Source: an uncultured Acidobacteriaceae bacterium (GTDB taxonomy: Bacteria; Acidobacteriota; Terriglobia; Terriglobales; Acidobacteriaceae). From it: a stretch of 64,000 bases of DNA. The notes beneath the pieces were generated by a model. It did no database searches, was not told the DNA's origin, and saw only the letters and a program-made list of their open reading frames with translations. Shown in pieces: positions 45,093-55,032 of the stretch. Position 1 is the first letter of the stretch. Each line of letters opens with the position of its first letter. Where the stretch lies: contig CAIVDV010000064.1 of NCBI GenBank assembly GCA_903904755.1, positions 1-64,000 on the forward strand, in the 5' to 3' direction. A program made the translations under genes and the position numbers.

Positions 45093-46718
45093 TTACTGCG
45101 AGACCGGCTTCTCGGCCGCTCCCTTGCCCACCTTCAGGTGCGGTACTCCGGGTGCCGCGGGCGCTGCCGGCGCAACAACAGCTTTCCCAGGCACCGGTAC
45201 CGCAGGAGGTGCAGGCGGAACTTCCGTTCCACGCCGCAGGTGCAGATCGGCATGTTCGGTCGAAAGCGTCAGCTTCGGCCCACCGTGCCCAATCGTTCCT
45301 GTCACCCGCTTGTCGTCCTCTCCGCTTATCTCCAGCGAGAAGTCTGACACCACGTCCCCGTTGTTCGTGCGGCCATCTACGGTCACAGCCGCACCGGGCG
45401 GCAACGTGATGTCTACGTCGCCCTTGTTGTTCTTCACATCGGTCGCATAGGAGCCGGCCAGGCCAACTTCAACCCGTCCATCGCGGTCCTCAATCGTGGA
45501 CTCGCCGTAGACCTGGTTGAGTTCGATGTCTTTGGAATGCGTCCGAATCCGGATTGGCCCAACCACTTCGGTCCCATGCAGCGACTCCAGCGAAAGCGAC
45601 AAATCCCCAGGCAGCCGGCCAAGTTCCATATCCGTCCGTGAACTGTGGAAGTGTACCGGCTGATCTGCCCGCTCCAGATGCACGTTGCTGTAGTCGCCCT
45701 GCACCGTGACCACGCCATGCACATCGGTCAGCGTCAAATCGCCGCCTGATCCATCCACCGCCAGGTCACCCTTCACGTCATGCGCGGCAAAGTCGCCGTC
45801 ATGGCTCAGATGGGCGTGCACATGGCCCTCAATCGCGGTCGTCTCCAAATCGCCGTGCTGCACAGTTGCGTCCACGTTTCCAGCCAGGCCCGCAATGGTC
45901 ACGCCGCCCCGTCCACTGTTCACGTTCACGCTTACCGACTTCGGCACGGTGATGACGAGATTGGTTTTCCCGGCCTGGTTGCCATCCACCTTCAGCAGAA
46001 CGGCGTTGCCACTCACAGTCACGTGCGCCTGCTGAGCGGCAAAGATCTTTTCTGCCTCCTTGTCGCTGCCGGCATAGGCAATCTGATGGGCGCGGACCGA
46101 AATCTGGCTGCCCTCTCCCACGGCCACGCTCACATCTCCGCGAGGAAGCTGGATCTCAACCTGGGCGTTGGCGGGGATGGCTGTCTCTACGACAGCCTGG
46201 TCCTGGTCGTGCTGCGGTTGGCCAAGTGCCGAGAAAAATTCGTCGCCATCATCGCCGAAGTTGGCCCGCAGCGGACCCCAGAAGTGGTCCCAGCCCGCCG
46301 CACCAATGCCGAGGATAGCCAGCAGAACCACCAGGCCGCCGTAGCCACCAAAGTGGCGGGCCCGCGGAGAATCCCGGCGCAAATCCAGCGCCCACTCGCC
46401 GAGAGCGACCAGCCCGATGCCGATGAGCAGCAGCGGCCACCAGTGCCGGTACCAGCCCCAGAAGACGTCAGCATCAAGCCTGCCCGTCATCAGGAGCAGG
46501 AAGACAACTCCCACGCTGATCAGCAGTATGGGGCCGGCAATCGACGGCACGCGGTTGGCACGGTTCTGTGCCCGCAGTACTTCGCGCTGCGCCTTCCAGT
46601 TGGCCTGCTGTGCACGCCAGGCTGCCTTGCGCTGTTCCTTTTGAAATCGCCAATAGTCACGCGGGTCACCGCCAAAAGGCGGGCCGCCATAGGGAGTTCC
46701 GGGAGGTACGCTGCCCAT
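45093..46718 (-). CDS. DUF4097-type beta-repeat envelope protein with LiaF-like TM region
   Basis: A 541-aa protein. A charged helical N terminus (FQKEQRKAAWRAQQANWKAQREVLRAQ) precedes two or three membrane segments (IAGPILLISVGVVFLLLMT, HWWPLLLIGIGLVALG, GGLVVLLAILGIGAAGW) that resemble the DUF5668/LiaF-TM group. From ~190 to 500 comes a DUF4097 right-handed beta-solenoid-like array (RGGVTIAGLAGNVDATVQHGD, GGDLTLTDVHGVVTVQGDY, TNNGDVVSDFSLEI), ending in a Pro/Ala tail. Its start overlaps the upstream stop (TAATG). As the last gene of an ECF sigma operon it is probably the envelope effector or sensor. Confidence 0.8.
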   Translation of the reverse strand: MGSVPPGTPYGGPPFGGDPRDYWRFQKEQRKAAWRAQQANWKAQREVLRAQNRANRVPSIAGPILLISVGVVFLLLMTGRLDADVFWGWYRHWWPLLLIGIGLVALGEWALDLRRDSPRARHFGGYGGLVVLLAILGIGAAGWDHFWGPLRANFGDDGDEFFSALGQPQHDQDQAVVETAIPANAQVEIQLPRGDVSVAVGEGSQISVRAHQIAYAGSDKEAEKIFAAQQAHVTVSGNAVLLKVDGNQAGKTNLVITVPKSVSVNVNSGRGGVTIAGLAGNVDATVQHGDLETTAIEGHVHAHLSHDGDFAAHDVKGDLAVDGSGGDLTLTDVHGVVTVQGDYSNVHLERADQPVHFHSSRTDMELGRLPGDLSLSLESLHGTEVVGPIRIRTHSKDIELNQVYGESTIEDRDGRVEVGLAGSYATDVKNNKGDVDITLPPGAAVTVDGRTNNGDVVSDFSLEISGEDDKRVTGTIGHGGPKLTLSTEHADLHLRRGTEVPPAPPAVPVPGKAVVAPAAPAAPGVPHLKVGKGAAEKPVSQ

Positions 46719-47053
46719 TATCGTTCCTCCTCACTTGCATTCGCGCTGAAATCGGCTCGCGCCGGAACGCTTTCGGCCGCTGCCGCTGGTGCCGCAGGGG
46801 CGGGTTGTGGCGGGGGCTGGGGCGCAGCTCCGCCGACCGGATACTGCCCATAGCCCGCGTAGGGATAGACCGGTGGCGGCTCATTGGCCAGCAGCAGTCG
46901 CTCGGCGAGGGCCAGCACGCCAAACAGAATCAGGTACAGCGGCCACGCCTGGTGCCAGTGCAGAATATCCGCCTGGTTCAGCAGGGCAATCACACCGGTC
47001 AGCAAGAGCGCTGCCGGCCAGCGCAAACGGCAAATCATCATGTATCGGTTCAT
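46718..47053 (-). CDS. Small LiaF-TM-like membrane protein
   Basis: A 111-aa protein with two membrane helices (LRWPAALLLTGVIALLNQ and AWPLYLILFGVLALAERLLL) of the LiaI/LiaF-TM (DUF5668-like) type, followed by a Pro/Ala-rich cytoplasmic or periplasmic tail ending in a charged SANASEEER. ATG 47053 overlaps the upstream stop (ATGA) and its own stop overlaps the DUF4097 gene start (TAATG). The middle position implies coordinated translation of three envelope proteins. Confidence 0.7.
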   Translation of the reverse strand: MNRYMMICRLRWPAALLLTGVIALLNQADILHWHQAWPLYLILFGVLALAERLLLANEPPPVYPYAGYGQYPVGGAAPQPPPQPAPAAPAAAAESVPARADFSANASEEER

Positions 47054-47997
47054 TGTTGCCCTCCTTGCGCACCCATCGCGCGCCGCACTATCAGCCAAAC
47101 ACCCAGACCGATCAACAAGAGCGGCCATCCGTAACGAAACACGTGCACTACAAAACCCATGCTGTTCAGCAGAAACAGAATGCCCAGCACAATCATCACC
47201 ACTGCCCACACCGGCTCCCGCTGCCGCCAGTTATAGGGCGGAATCGGAGGAACAGGCGGCACCGGAGGAACCGGTGATACCGGCGGAACTCCCGGCGGTG
47301 CCCACGGATCCTGATACCCGGTGTAGCCCGGATACCCCGCCTGACCGGTATACGGCACCTGGTAATCCCCGGTCGTCCCTGCGGGATTCGGTGGCGTACT
47401 CGGCGCCTGATACGTGCCTTCCTGCCAGTTCTGGCCCGCAGCAGCCTGCCCCCCTGGGTTAACCGGATTCTGAGGTGCGGCCTGCGGAGGTGCTGCCTGC
47501 CCGCCGTTGTTCGGATGAATCCCGATTCCGCTCATGTTCAGCCACTGACCAACCTCGTTCAAACCGAAGGGGTCAGGAACTGCAACGCCATCGCGCCGGG
47601 CCTTGGCCGTGTGGAACGCCTCAAAGGACTGGTACAGCACCCAGGCACCCACAAAAATCCCAACCAGCGGATAGTGCTCCGTCACCGCAATCAGAATCGC
47701 GAAGATCACCACGTGGATCAGCCCCTTGAAGAGCTGCCCGTTGTACATCGCGCCAACTCCCGGAATCAGTCCCAGCACCGCTGCTGCCGAGGGGTTCGGC
47801 ACACCCGGCGGAGGCGCGACAAAATTCGCTGCTGCCTGCCAGTAGGCTCGGCTCGGATCCCCTCCCGTCGCCAAATAGCAGGGCTCACAAAGAATCTGGC
47901 CTGCCGGTGTCTTTCGCACGCACTCTGTGCACATCCCCTTGCCACAATGCTGGCAATAAGAGGTTACTTCCGCATCTGCATGATTTACGCAACGCAT
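47050..47997 (-). CDS. B-box zinc-finger membrane protein with C-terminal LiaF-TM domain
   Basis: A 315-aa protein starting with a B-box-like zinc finger (CVNHADAEVTSYCQHCGKGMCTECV...CEPCY; eight Cys and His ligands) facing the cytoplasm. Two or three membrane segments follow (AAAVLGLIPGVGAMYNGQLF, IHVVIFAILIAVTEHYPLVGIF), then a ~100-residue Pro/Gly/Gln-rich linker with PPVPPVPPIPPY and finally a LiaF-TM-like pair of helices (WAVVMIVLGILFLLNS, YGWPLLLIGLGVWLIV). Its start lies within the anti-sigma gene's last codons (13-nt overlap). It may act as a scaffold of the envelope-stress complex. Confidence 0.75.
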   Translation of the reverse strand: MRCVNHADAEVTSYCQHCGKGMCTECVRKTPAGQILCEPCYLATGGDPSRAYWQAAANFVAPPPGVPNPSAAAVLGLIPGVGAMYNGQLFKGLIHVVIFAILIAVTEHYPLVGIFVGAWVLYQSFEAFHTAKARRDGVAVPDPFGLNEVGQWLNMSGIGIHPNNGGQAAPPQAAPQNPVNPGGQAAAGQNWQEGTYQAPSTPPNPAGTTGDYQVPYTGQAGYPGYTGYQDPWAPPGVPPVSPVPPVPPVPPIPPYNWRQREPVWAVVMIVLGILFLLNSMGFVVHVFRYGWPLLLIGLGVWLIVRRAMGAQGGQQ

Positions 47998-48866
47998 CGC
48001 TCACTCCCTTCCGGCATTGCCAACCCGTTTCGCCGGGAAAAGACGGATGCCCCATTACTGTTGCTGTCTACTGCCCCACGCGGTACTCCCTGCCACCGCG
48101 TCTCTTCCATTTCGCCGTTCCAGGCTGGCTGGTTCTGGCCCCGCTCTGGAGCAACATCACGACTGGGCGGCTCCTGCTTCCATTCAGAACCCCCGTCCTT
48201 GCTTTTTGACTCGCCCTGAGGCTTGGCCTCATTCGGCGCTTCCGTCGTCGGCTGCTCATCGCCCCCGCGACGCATCTCCCGCATCCGGCTCTCCATCTCG
48301 TACACAAACAGCAGATGGTCGTAGTAGCGAACCACCGGCGTGGAAGCCGTCATAATCCGCTTCTCCAGGTAAGAGCGAACCGCGGTCGGCCGCAGATCCG
48401 CCATTTTGAAGCTGCTGAACTTCACTCCGCTGACGCTGATGGTCAGCGCGATGGAGAAAAATGCCATCGCCGCCGTCATCATCAGCCTTGGCTCCGCAAA
48501 CCGGCGCATCCTGACCATCAAGCCTGGCCGCTGCCACATCGGCGGCATGGCGACCACGTTGCCCGCGCCGCCTGCCACCGCCAACGCCGGCATCGCACGG
48601 TGCCCGCGCTGCGTCTCAGCCAGAATGCGCTCCAGCAGCCCCTCCGGCATCTCAGGCTCTGCGGCCAGATACCCAAGCCACTCCTGTCCACGCCGCGCCT
48701 CTTCAAACATGGCCGCGCAGGCTGCACAGGTTGCCATGTGATTTGTAAACACGGCCTCATCCTCTACACCCAGCGTCCCATCCAGCGCGTCGGCCAGCAG
48801 TGTCTCCCACTGCCCGCAGGCGGGGGAGTTGGGCAAAGCTACCCTGAAAATCCTCTCGTCCGCCAT
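47985..48866 (-). CDS. Zinc-finger anti-sigma factor (membrane-anchored)
   Basis: A 293-aa protein with an N-terminal zinc-binding motif of the anti-sigma type, HMATCAAC (HxxxCxxC), in a helical domain (~1-70) and one transmembrane segment (~128-148, LMMTAAMAFFSIALTISVSGV), followed by a helical extracytoplasmic part and a Glu/Lys/Gln-rich tail. It is expected to hold the ECF sigma encoded immediately upstream: the sigma stop (48867) is adjacent to this ATG. Release on an envelope signal would turn on target genes. The C-terminal ~60 residues look disordered. Confidence 0.8.
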   Translation of the reverse strand: MADERIFRVALPNSPACGQWETLLADALDGTLGVEDEAVFTNHMATCAACAAMFEEARRGQEWLGYLAAEPEMPEGLLERILAETQRGHRAMPALAVAGGAGNVVAMPPMWQRPGLMVRMRRFAEPRLMMTAAMAFFSIALTISVSGVKFSSFKMADLRPTAVRSYLEKRIMTASTPVVRYYDHLLFVYEMESRMREMRRGGDEQPTTEAPNEAKPQGESKSKDGGSEWKQEPPSRDVAPERGQNQPAWNGEMEETRWQGVPRGAVDSNSNGASVFSRRNGLAMPEGSERCVA

Positions 48867-49613
48867 TTACATCACCTCCCGTTTGTTCTTTTCCAGCAGG
48901 CGCGCCAACTCCGCGCGACCCCTGCTGATGCGGGACTTCACCGTCCCTTCGGGGATGCCCAGAACCTGGGCAATCTCCCGGTAATCCATATCCTGCAAAT
49001 CGCGCAGAATCACAGCCTCGCGCAACTCAGGCGAAACCTTGGCCAGCGCACCCTGCACCATCTTTTCGAGTTCCTTGCGGGTGGCCTGCTCGTGCTGGTT
49101 CACGCCCCGTGACTCCAGCCGGTCAATCGGCCGCAGCTCGCCGGCTTCATCCCAGCCCGCATCCAGGGAATCCGTCACCCGCAGGTTCCGGGCCCGGCGG
49201 AAGTGGTCCACCAGCAGGTTCCGCGTCAGGGTCGTAATCCACACCGGGAAGCTGCCACGCTCCGCGTCAAAGCTGTGCAGGTTCGAGTAAATCTTCAGGA
49301 AGACATCCTGGGTCAAATCCTCAGCGTCCGTCGGCGAACCCGTAAACCGGTAGCACAGCGCGTACACGCGGCGATGGTGCGCCGTCACCAGCTCTGTCCA
49401 TGCCGAGGACTCGCCTTTCAAGCAACGCCCGGCAACTTCGCTCCAGTCCTTCTCCACTCGCGCAACCGCCTCCTGGCGAACAAGGGGCCGGCTTTGCCTG
49501 GGCTGGCTCCCGGCTCCAGGCGTCACGGTATCCATTACCGTCACCTGAGGCCGCTGCCGCTCTGGCATTGCCCATCCCATGCTGAACCAGTTCATTGTAG
49601 CCGCGCATTCCAT
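48867..49613 (-). CDS. ECF RNA polymerase sigma factor, SigW/RpoE-like
   Basis: A 248-aa sigma-70-family factor. Region 2 (TGSPTDAEDLTQDVFLKIYSNL) and region 4 (SPELREAVILRDLQDMDYREIAQVLGIPEGTVKSRISRGRAEL) are both present with the helix-turn-helix. The N-terminal ~60 residues are a non-conserved extension. AAGGAAAG four bases before ATG 49613 supports the long start. It is the first gene of a five-gene minus-strand operon with no gaps, in which the second is its anti-sigma. Promoter DNA is in 49614-49690 and is not resolved. Confidence 0.9.
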   Translation of the reverse strand: MECAATMNWFSMGWAMPERQRPQVTVMDTVTPGAGSQPRQSRPLVRQEAVARVEKDWSEVAGRCLKGESSAWTELVTAHHRRVYALCYRFTGSPTDAEDLTQDVFLKIYSNLHSFDAERGSFPVWITTLTRNLLVDHFRRARNLRVTDSLDAGWDEAGELRPIDRLESRGVNQHEQATRKELEKMVQGALAKVSPELREAVILRDLQDMDYREIAQVLGIPEGTVKSRISRGRAELARLLEKNKREVM

Positions 49614-49689
49614 ACTCTTTCCTTACGGAGACGCGCTGAGATTTGTTCCATGCCGATGTTTTGCCCAGCAATATCCGAGAATCTTCCAC

Positions 49690-49723
49690 GGAAAAGGAAA
49701 AGGGGCCGGCGTTTGCCGGCCCC
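49690..49723 (-). terminator. Terminator-like hairpin upstream of the sigma operon
   Basis: A 9-bp perfect stem GGGGCCGGC-GTTT-GCCGGCCCC (49702-49723). On the minus strand it is followed by TTTTCCTTTTCC, so it can act as an intrinsic terminator for transcripts arriving from glgC. The same 22-nt hairpin sequence is repeated at 49863-49884. Confidence 0.7.
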
Positions 49724-49750
49724 CAGTCTGCTGATAAACCCGCTATTGCG

Positions 49751-49812
49751 GTAGGCCGGGGTTTTAACCCCGGCTTAAAGCCAATGGAATCAACGAGGCT
49801 TTAGCCCCTGAG
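49751..49812. repeat. REP-like unit with two nested palindromes
   Basis: Contains a perfect 7-bp stem GCCGGGG-TTTTAA-CCCCGGC (49755-49774) and a second stem TTAAAGCC ... GGCTTTAG. The tail GGCTTTAGCCCCTGAGG resembles GGCTTCAGCCCCTGCA at 37605, so this may be one family. Lies between two copies of the GGGGCCGGC hairpin. Confidence 0.65.
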
Positions 49813-49862
49813 GTATGCTTTTCGCGGCTTTCTTCCGAATATCACCCTTTTTCAGCAGCCTC

Positions 49863-49884
49863 GGGGCCGGCGTTTGCCGGCCCC
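49863..49884 (-). terminator. Hairpin just after glgC, duplicate of 49702-49723
   Basis: GGGGCCGGC-GTTT-GCCGGCCCC again, 22 nt downstream of the glgC stop on the minus strand. No U tract follows, so it may be an mRNA-stabilising 3' end or a repeat-derived hairpin rather than a strong terminator. Confidence 0.55.
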
Positions 49885-49905
49885 CTGGGATGACCCTCCA
49901 CTGTC

Positions 49906-51159
49906 TTAGTACCGCTTCTGGAAATCCGGCTCCACCGGGTTCTCAAACAGCGACCGGTCGCGGGTCACAATCGTCAGACCGGACGGCGTCACAAAGTACC
50001 GCCTCTTGTCCTCCACCGGATCGTACCCAATCACTGTTCCCTCGGGCAGGTGCACGTCGCGGTCGATAATCGCCTTCCGAATCCGGCAGTGCCGCCCGAT
50101 GTTCACATGCGAGAAGATGATGCTCGCGTCTACTTCGGAGTACGAGTTCACACGCACATCCTGGCTCAGCACGGAGTTGGTCACTTCAGCGCCGGAGATG
50201 ATGACCCCGGCGGTGATGACCGAGTTCACGGCCATACCAGTACGCCCAGGTTCACCAAACACAAACTTGGCCGGCGGATACTGCCGGACTCGGGTGCGCA
50301 TCGGCCAGTGCTTGTCGTACAGGTTGAAGGTCGGCGAAACCGAGCACAAGTCCATGTTCGCGTCGTAGTAGCTGTCCAGCGTACCCACGTCGCGCCAGTA
50401 AAGCGCCTCTTGCCGGTTCTCGTCCACGAAGTTGTAAGCCACCATCTTCTTCTTGCCCAGGATATTCGGCAGAATATTGTGGCCAAAATCGTGCTTCGAG
50501 TTCGGATCCTCAGCATCGGCAATCAGTTCCTTCAACAGCGTCTCCGTGTTGAAGATATAAATGCCCATCGAGGCGTCCACTGCATTCGGGTTGAACGGGG
50601 AGCGGAAGCTGGTCGCCTTCGGCTTTTCCTCAAAACCGAGAATCTCGCCCATCTTGCCCACCTCAACCACGCCAAACCGCGAAACCTCATCCGGCGCAAT
50701 CGGCAGCGTGGCCAACGTGACCTCAGCCTTGGACTTGATGTGGTGCTCCAGCATCAGGCTGTAGTCCATCTTGTAGATGTGGTCGCCCGACAGGATAATG
50801 ACGTACTTCGGCTGCTCCGAGCCAATGGAATAGATATTCTGATACACCGCATCGGCTGTGCCCATGTACCAGTTGGCACCCGTACGCTGCATCGGAGGCA
50901 TAATCTCGAAAAATTCGCCCAGCTCCTGCGCCACAATGCCCGTCCACCCTTCGCGGATGTGACGGTTCAGGCTCAGCGCCTTGTACTGAGTCATGATGTA
51001 TACCTTGCGCAGGCCAGAGTTGATGCAGTTTGACAGGGTGATATCGATGATGCGGTAGTGACCGCCAAACGGCACTGCTGGCTTGGCGCGATCCCGCGTC
51101 AAGGGGAAGAGTCGTTCTCCAGCGCCGCCTGCTAACAGGACTCCAAGGGTATCTTTCAT
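49906..51159 (-). CDS. glgC: Glucose-1-phosphate adenylyltransferase
   Basis: A 417-aa ADP-glucose pyrophosphorylase, the rate-limiting step of bacterial glycogen synthesis. It shows the nucleotide-binding LAGGAGERLFPLTRDRAKPAVPFGG, the catalytic HYRIIDITLSNCINSG, glucose-1-P-binding segments (GFEEKPKA, ASMGIYIF), and a C-terminal left-handed beta-helix (GAEVTNSVLSQDVRV, GRHCRIRKAIIDRDVHLPEG). Start is ATG 51159; a GTG directly before it and an upstream frame to 51231 are possible. AGGAGAG lies 12-14 bases upstream. It is a stand-alone gene here, with no glgA/glgB in the window. Confidence 0.95.
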   Translation of the reverse strand: MKDTLGVLLAGGAGERLFPLTRDRAKPAVPFGGHYRIIDITLSNCINSGLRKVYIMTQYKALSLNRHIREGWTGIVAQELGEFFEIMPPMQRTGANWYMGTADAVYQNIYSIGSEQPKYVIILSGDHIYKMDYSLMLEHHIKSKAEVTLATLPIAPDEVSRFGVVEVGKMGEILGFEEKPKATSFRSPFNPNAVDASMGIYIFNTETLLKELIADAEDPNSKHDFGHNILPNILGKKKMVAYNFVDENRQEALYWRDVGTLDSYYDANMDLCSVSPTFNLYDKHWPMRTRVRQYPPAKFVFGEPGRTGMAVNSVITAGVIISGAEVTNSVLSQDVRVNSYSEVDASIIFSHVNIGRHCRIRKAIIDRDVHLPEGTVIGYDPVEDKRRYFVTPSGLTIVTRDRSLFENPVEPDFQKRY

Positions 51160-51535
51160 CACGGTGTCAATCTCTCCTGTTCCACCAGCCTCGTACCGCA
51201 GCGTGCCTTTGCATTTCGCCTTGTGGTACAAGTGCTTTCCGGGAAGGGAATTACATTAGAACTCCCCGGACGGGCGAGAATACCACAACAGGGTTGCATT
51301 CCGTTGACACCTTATCTAACAGAAAACAGGGGCATCGCCAGCCGGCTGCACCCATTCTGCAAATGCTCATAAGTAAATCGTTTTGTATTGCCTCAGCACT
51401 GCTCCCATGGCAGCGGCCCTTCACTCAGCGCCAAGCCTCATCCGCCCGGCATATCTCGCAATGCCCAATTCGTAGATAGTTTCCCCTGAGAAATCCTGAA
51501 ACAGCGAGCGCCTCGCGCTCCGGTAAATGCCCGGA
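51160..51535. other. 376-bp gene-free stretch upstream of glgC
   Basis: AT-richer than coding DNA. It must contain the glgC promoter on the minus strand; candidates such as TATTCT (RC of 51279-51284) lack a convincing -35. No conserved repeat or short gene is supported. Confidence 0.4.
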
Positions 51536-51811
51536 CTACACAGCGCCTTCCACCGATATCCGCAGCGATTTCAGAAAATTGAGGTCATGCGTCGTGAACG
51601 GTCCGTCTTCGCTCTCAACCGCTTCCCCGGCTTCGCCCTCTGCCTCATTGGCTATGTCGTTCAGCCCTATCGTCGCTTCCAGCACAAGCATCACATCAAA
51701 TCCCTGTCGGCGGATGTTCTGGACCACCCCCGCAATCTGGTCGCTCTCCAGCACGGACTCGTGAATGGCCTCTCCAAGCTGCTCTATCAACTCGCGCAAG
51801 CGTGAATTCAT
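51536..51811 (-). CDS. Small acidic protein of unknown function
   Basis: A 91-aa acidic protein (many Glu/Asp; [25 protein letters not shown]) with an N-terminal amphipathic helix ([35 protein letters not shown]). No signal peptide, TM or family. AGGAAGA lies just upstream of ATG 51811. Codon use is normal, arguing for a real gene. It stands between glgC and an oppositely oriented membrane-protein gene. Confidence 0.55.
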   Translation of the reverse strand: MNSRLRELIEQLGEAIHESVLESDQIAGVVQNIRRQGFDVMLVLEATIGLNDIANEAEGEAGEAVESEDGPFTTHDLNFLKSLRISVEGAV

Positions 51812-51982
51812 CGTCTTCCTCCGTGTTGGGCGTTGTCCGGATAAGAGATCCGGAGATGCCGGACCCGTCCACGCGGGCCAGGATTCTTATACCTTACTTC
51901 CGACTTGGCCACGCGGCAACTGTTAGCAGCGGAAAAGTACCGGAATCCAGCTTGGCCGGCCCGCTGCTACACTCAAAACGGC

Positions 51983-52447
51983 ATGGAACCCACAGAATTT
52001 GGAAGAAAACTGGGCATCGGGATGCGCCTCGCAGGGCGCCTGGCCGGGGAACGCCTGCAAGCAGCCGCCAACAGCCCAAACCCCGTCGCCCAGGCCCAGG
52101 CACTCGCGCAGGAGGCTCAGGGACTGCGCACCCAGGCCAACCAGGCCGCCCGGCAGGTGGCCGTGCAAGCCGGCGGAAAGGCTGCAAAAGCTGCCGGACG
52201 CGGCATCCTCGGCTTCCTCCGTCCCTTCACCCGCGTCGGCCACATCCTTTGGCTCGAAGTCACTGGGGTCTTCTTCGGCCTCTTCACGCTCTGGTTCGCC
52301 GTCGATTTGGACAGGATTCCCCATACTGCGTACGCTCCCGGCTGGCTCTCCGGCCCCTACCATCAGCGCATCCTCATGGATGCAGGCCTGGCACTCCTCT
52401 TCACCTACCTCGCCCTCAGCTCTTTCTGGCGAGCCCGCCGCAGATAG
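51983..52447 (+). CDS. Single- or double-pass membrane protein with Ala/Gln-rich helix
   Basis: A 154-aa protein. The N-terminal half is a long Ala/Gln/Arg-rich helix ([49 protein letters not shown]), probably coiled-coil. A membrane segment ([23 protein letters not shown]) and a second short one ([20 protein letters not shown]) follow. No family is recognised. Start ATG 51983 is at the first in-frame Met with sensible composition; an upstream frame to 51905 exists. It is on the same strand as and ~70 bp before the mutase gene. Confidence 0.55.
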   Translation: MEPTEFGRKLGIGMRLAGRLAGERLQAAANSPNPVAQAQALAQEAQGLRTQANQAARQVAVQAGGKAAKAAGRGILGFLRPFTRVGHILWLEVTGVFFGLFTLWFAVDLDRIPHTAYAPGWLSGPYHQRILMDAGLALLFTYLALSSFWRARRR

Positions 52448-52518
52448 CCGCCCCCCCCGGCCTCCCTGTTCCACTCACGAGCGAACTTGCTACACTCCTC
52501 CCGCAGGAGATTCGCCGC

Positions 52519-54075
<1,557 letters not shown>

Positions 54076-54084
54076 GCAACAGAT

Positions 54085-54276
54085 TCACGGCTGCTGAATC
54101 GGCCGTGGCTTCAGCGTCAACTGCCAGATGCCCAGCAGAATGCCGACCGCAGCCAGACCAAATTCCATCCATGCCTGCTTGATCCCCGGATGCACATGCC
54201 AGATTGCCCAGCCCTGGTACACCGCAAAGACGCCAACCAGCAGCAGCAGAATTCCCCGAATCTTGTTCCGAACCAT
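54085..54276 (-). CDS. Small single-pass membrane protein
   Basis: A 63-aa protein with two hydrophobic stretches (KIRGILLLLVGVFAVYQGWAIW and FGLAAVGILLGIWQLTL). The start ATG 54276 follows GGAGG by 11 bases; the frame also opens at 54306. The stop is just ten bases from the mutase stop (convergent). It may be co-expressed with the CDP-alcohol transferase upstream on the same strand (15-45 bp gap). Function unknown. Confidence 0.5.
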   Translation of the reverse strand: MVRNKIRGILLLLVGVFAVYQGWAIWHVHPGIKQAWMEFGLAAVGILLGIWQLTLKPRPIQQP

Positions 54277-54320
54277 GATTCCCCGAGCCTCCATTGTAAG
54301 CAGCAATTTTCTCTATTGTC

Positions 54321-54920
54321 TCAGGTCGTGCGGCCCAGTTGCTCGCCCCGCAGCCGCATGGCCACCCCCAGCGACTTCACATCGTGGGTCCATTGCGGCA
54401 GCAGCAGGCTCATCGTCAGCCCTTCGGCATCGCAGACAATTCCCCACACAATGGCAAGGCTCAGCAGCCAATAGGCGGCATCAAAGCACAGCGCGGAGAC
54501 GGTGGCCACCACCAGCACAATCCCCCAGCTTTTTGCGAGATACGAGTGGTAGCTGGAGATGCGCCCGTACTTCCAGAAGTCGAAGAGGAAGCGGATGGCC
54601 TCCATCGCAGCCAGCCCTGCCAGCGGTGCCAGCCGGGCGTGAATCTCCGGCCAGTGGCGCAGGCCCAGCGCGACGGCCACCCCGATGTAGAAAACCGTAT
54701 CCACTGAGGTATCCGCAACCCGCAGCTTCCCGGTCGCCGTTCCCCAGCGGCGCGCCAGAATGCCGTCAAAGACATCCGACAGGAAGCCCGCCACCAGCAT
54801 TCCGCCCATCCAGCCCTGCGGATTCGGCACTTGCCACGCCACCAGCGGCATCGCCGGCCCCAGGCAGAATCGCAGCCCAACCAGAGACCACGGAATGTAT
54901 TTCGCCAAAAATGGTTTCAT
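54321..54920 (-). CDS. CDP-alcohol phosphatidyltransferase-family membrane protein
   Basis: A 199-aa integral membrane enzyme. The CDP-OH-P motif is DVFDGILARRWGTATGKLRVADTSVD: D-x2-D-G-x2-A-R is intact and the last D-x3-D pair is present, but the usual Gly four residues before it is Leu. Such subfamilies exist among uncharacterised members. About five to six TM helices. It would join a CDP-activated lipid to an alcohol to make a phospholipid headgroup; the acceptor is unknown. Starts 112 bp from gcvT, divergent. Confidence 0.75.
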   Translation of the reverse strand: MKPFLAKYIPWSLVGLRFCLGPAMPLVAWQVPNPQGWMGGMLVAGFLSDVFDGILARRWGTATGKLRVADTSVDTVFYIGVAVALGLRHWPEIHARLAPLAGLAAMEAIRFLFDFWKYGRISSYHSYLAKSWGIVLVVATVSALCFDAAYWLLSLAIVWGIVCDAEGLTMSLLLPQWTHDVKSLGVAMRLRGEQLGRTT

Positions 54921-55032
54921 CCAGCTTCACTCTCACAGCCCCGGCGCATTGACCGCCGCAGTCCAGACTCCTATCTTCATCTAAGGGACAGAAGCCAGCA
55001 ACTCCCGGAACTTCTGACGAGGCCAAACAATC

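Noticed and set aside
51294-51479. 61-codon plus-strand frame upstream of glgC
   Set aside because: No ribosome-binding site, no plausible protein features; lies in AT-rich promoter DNA.
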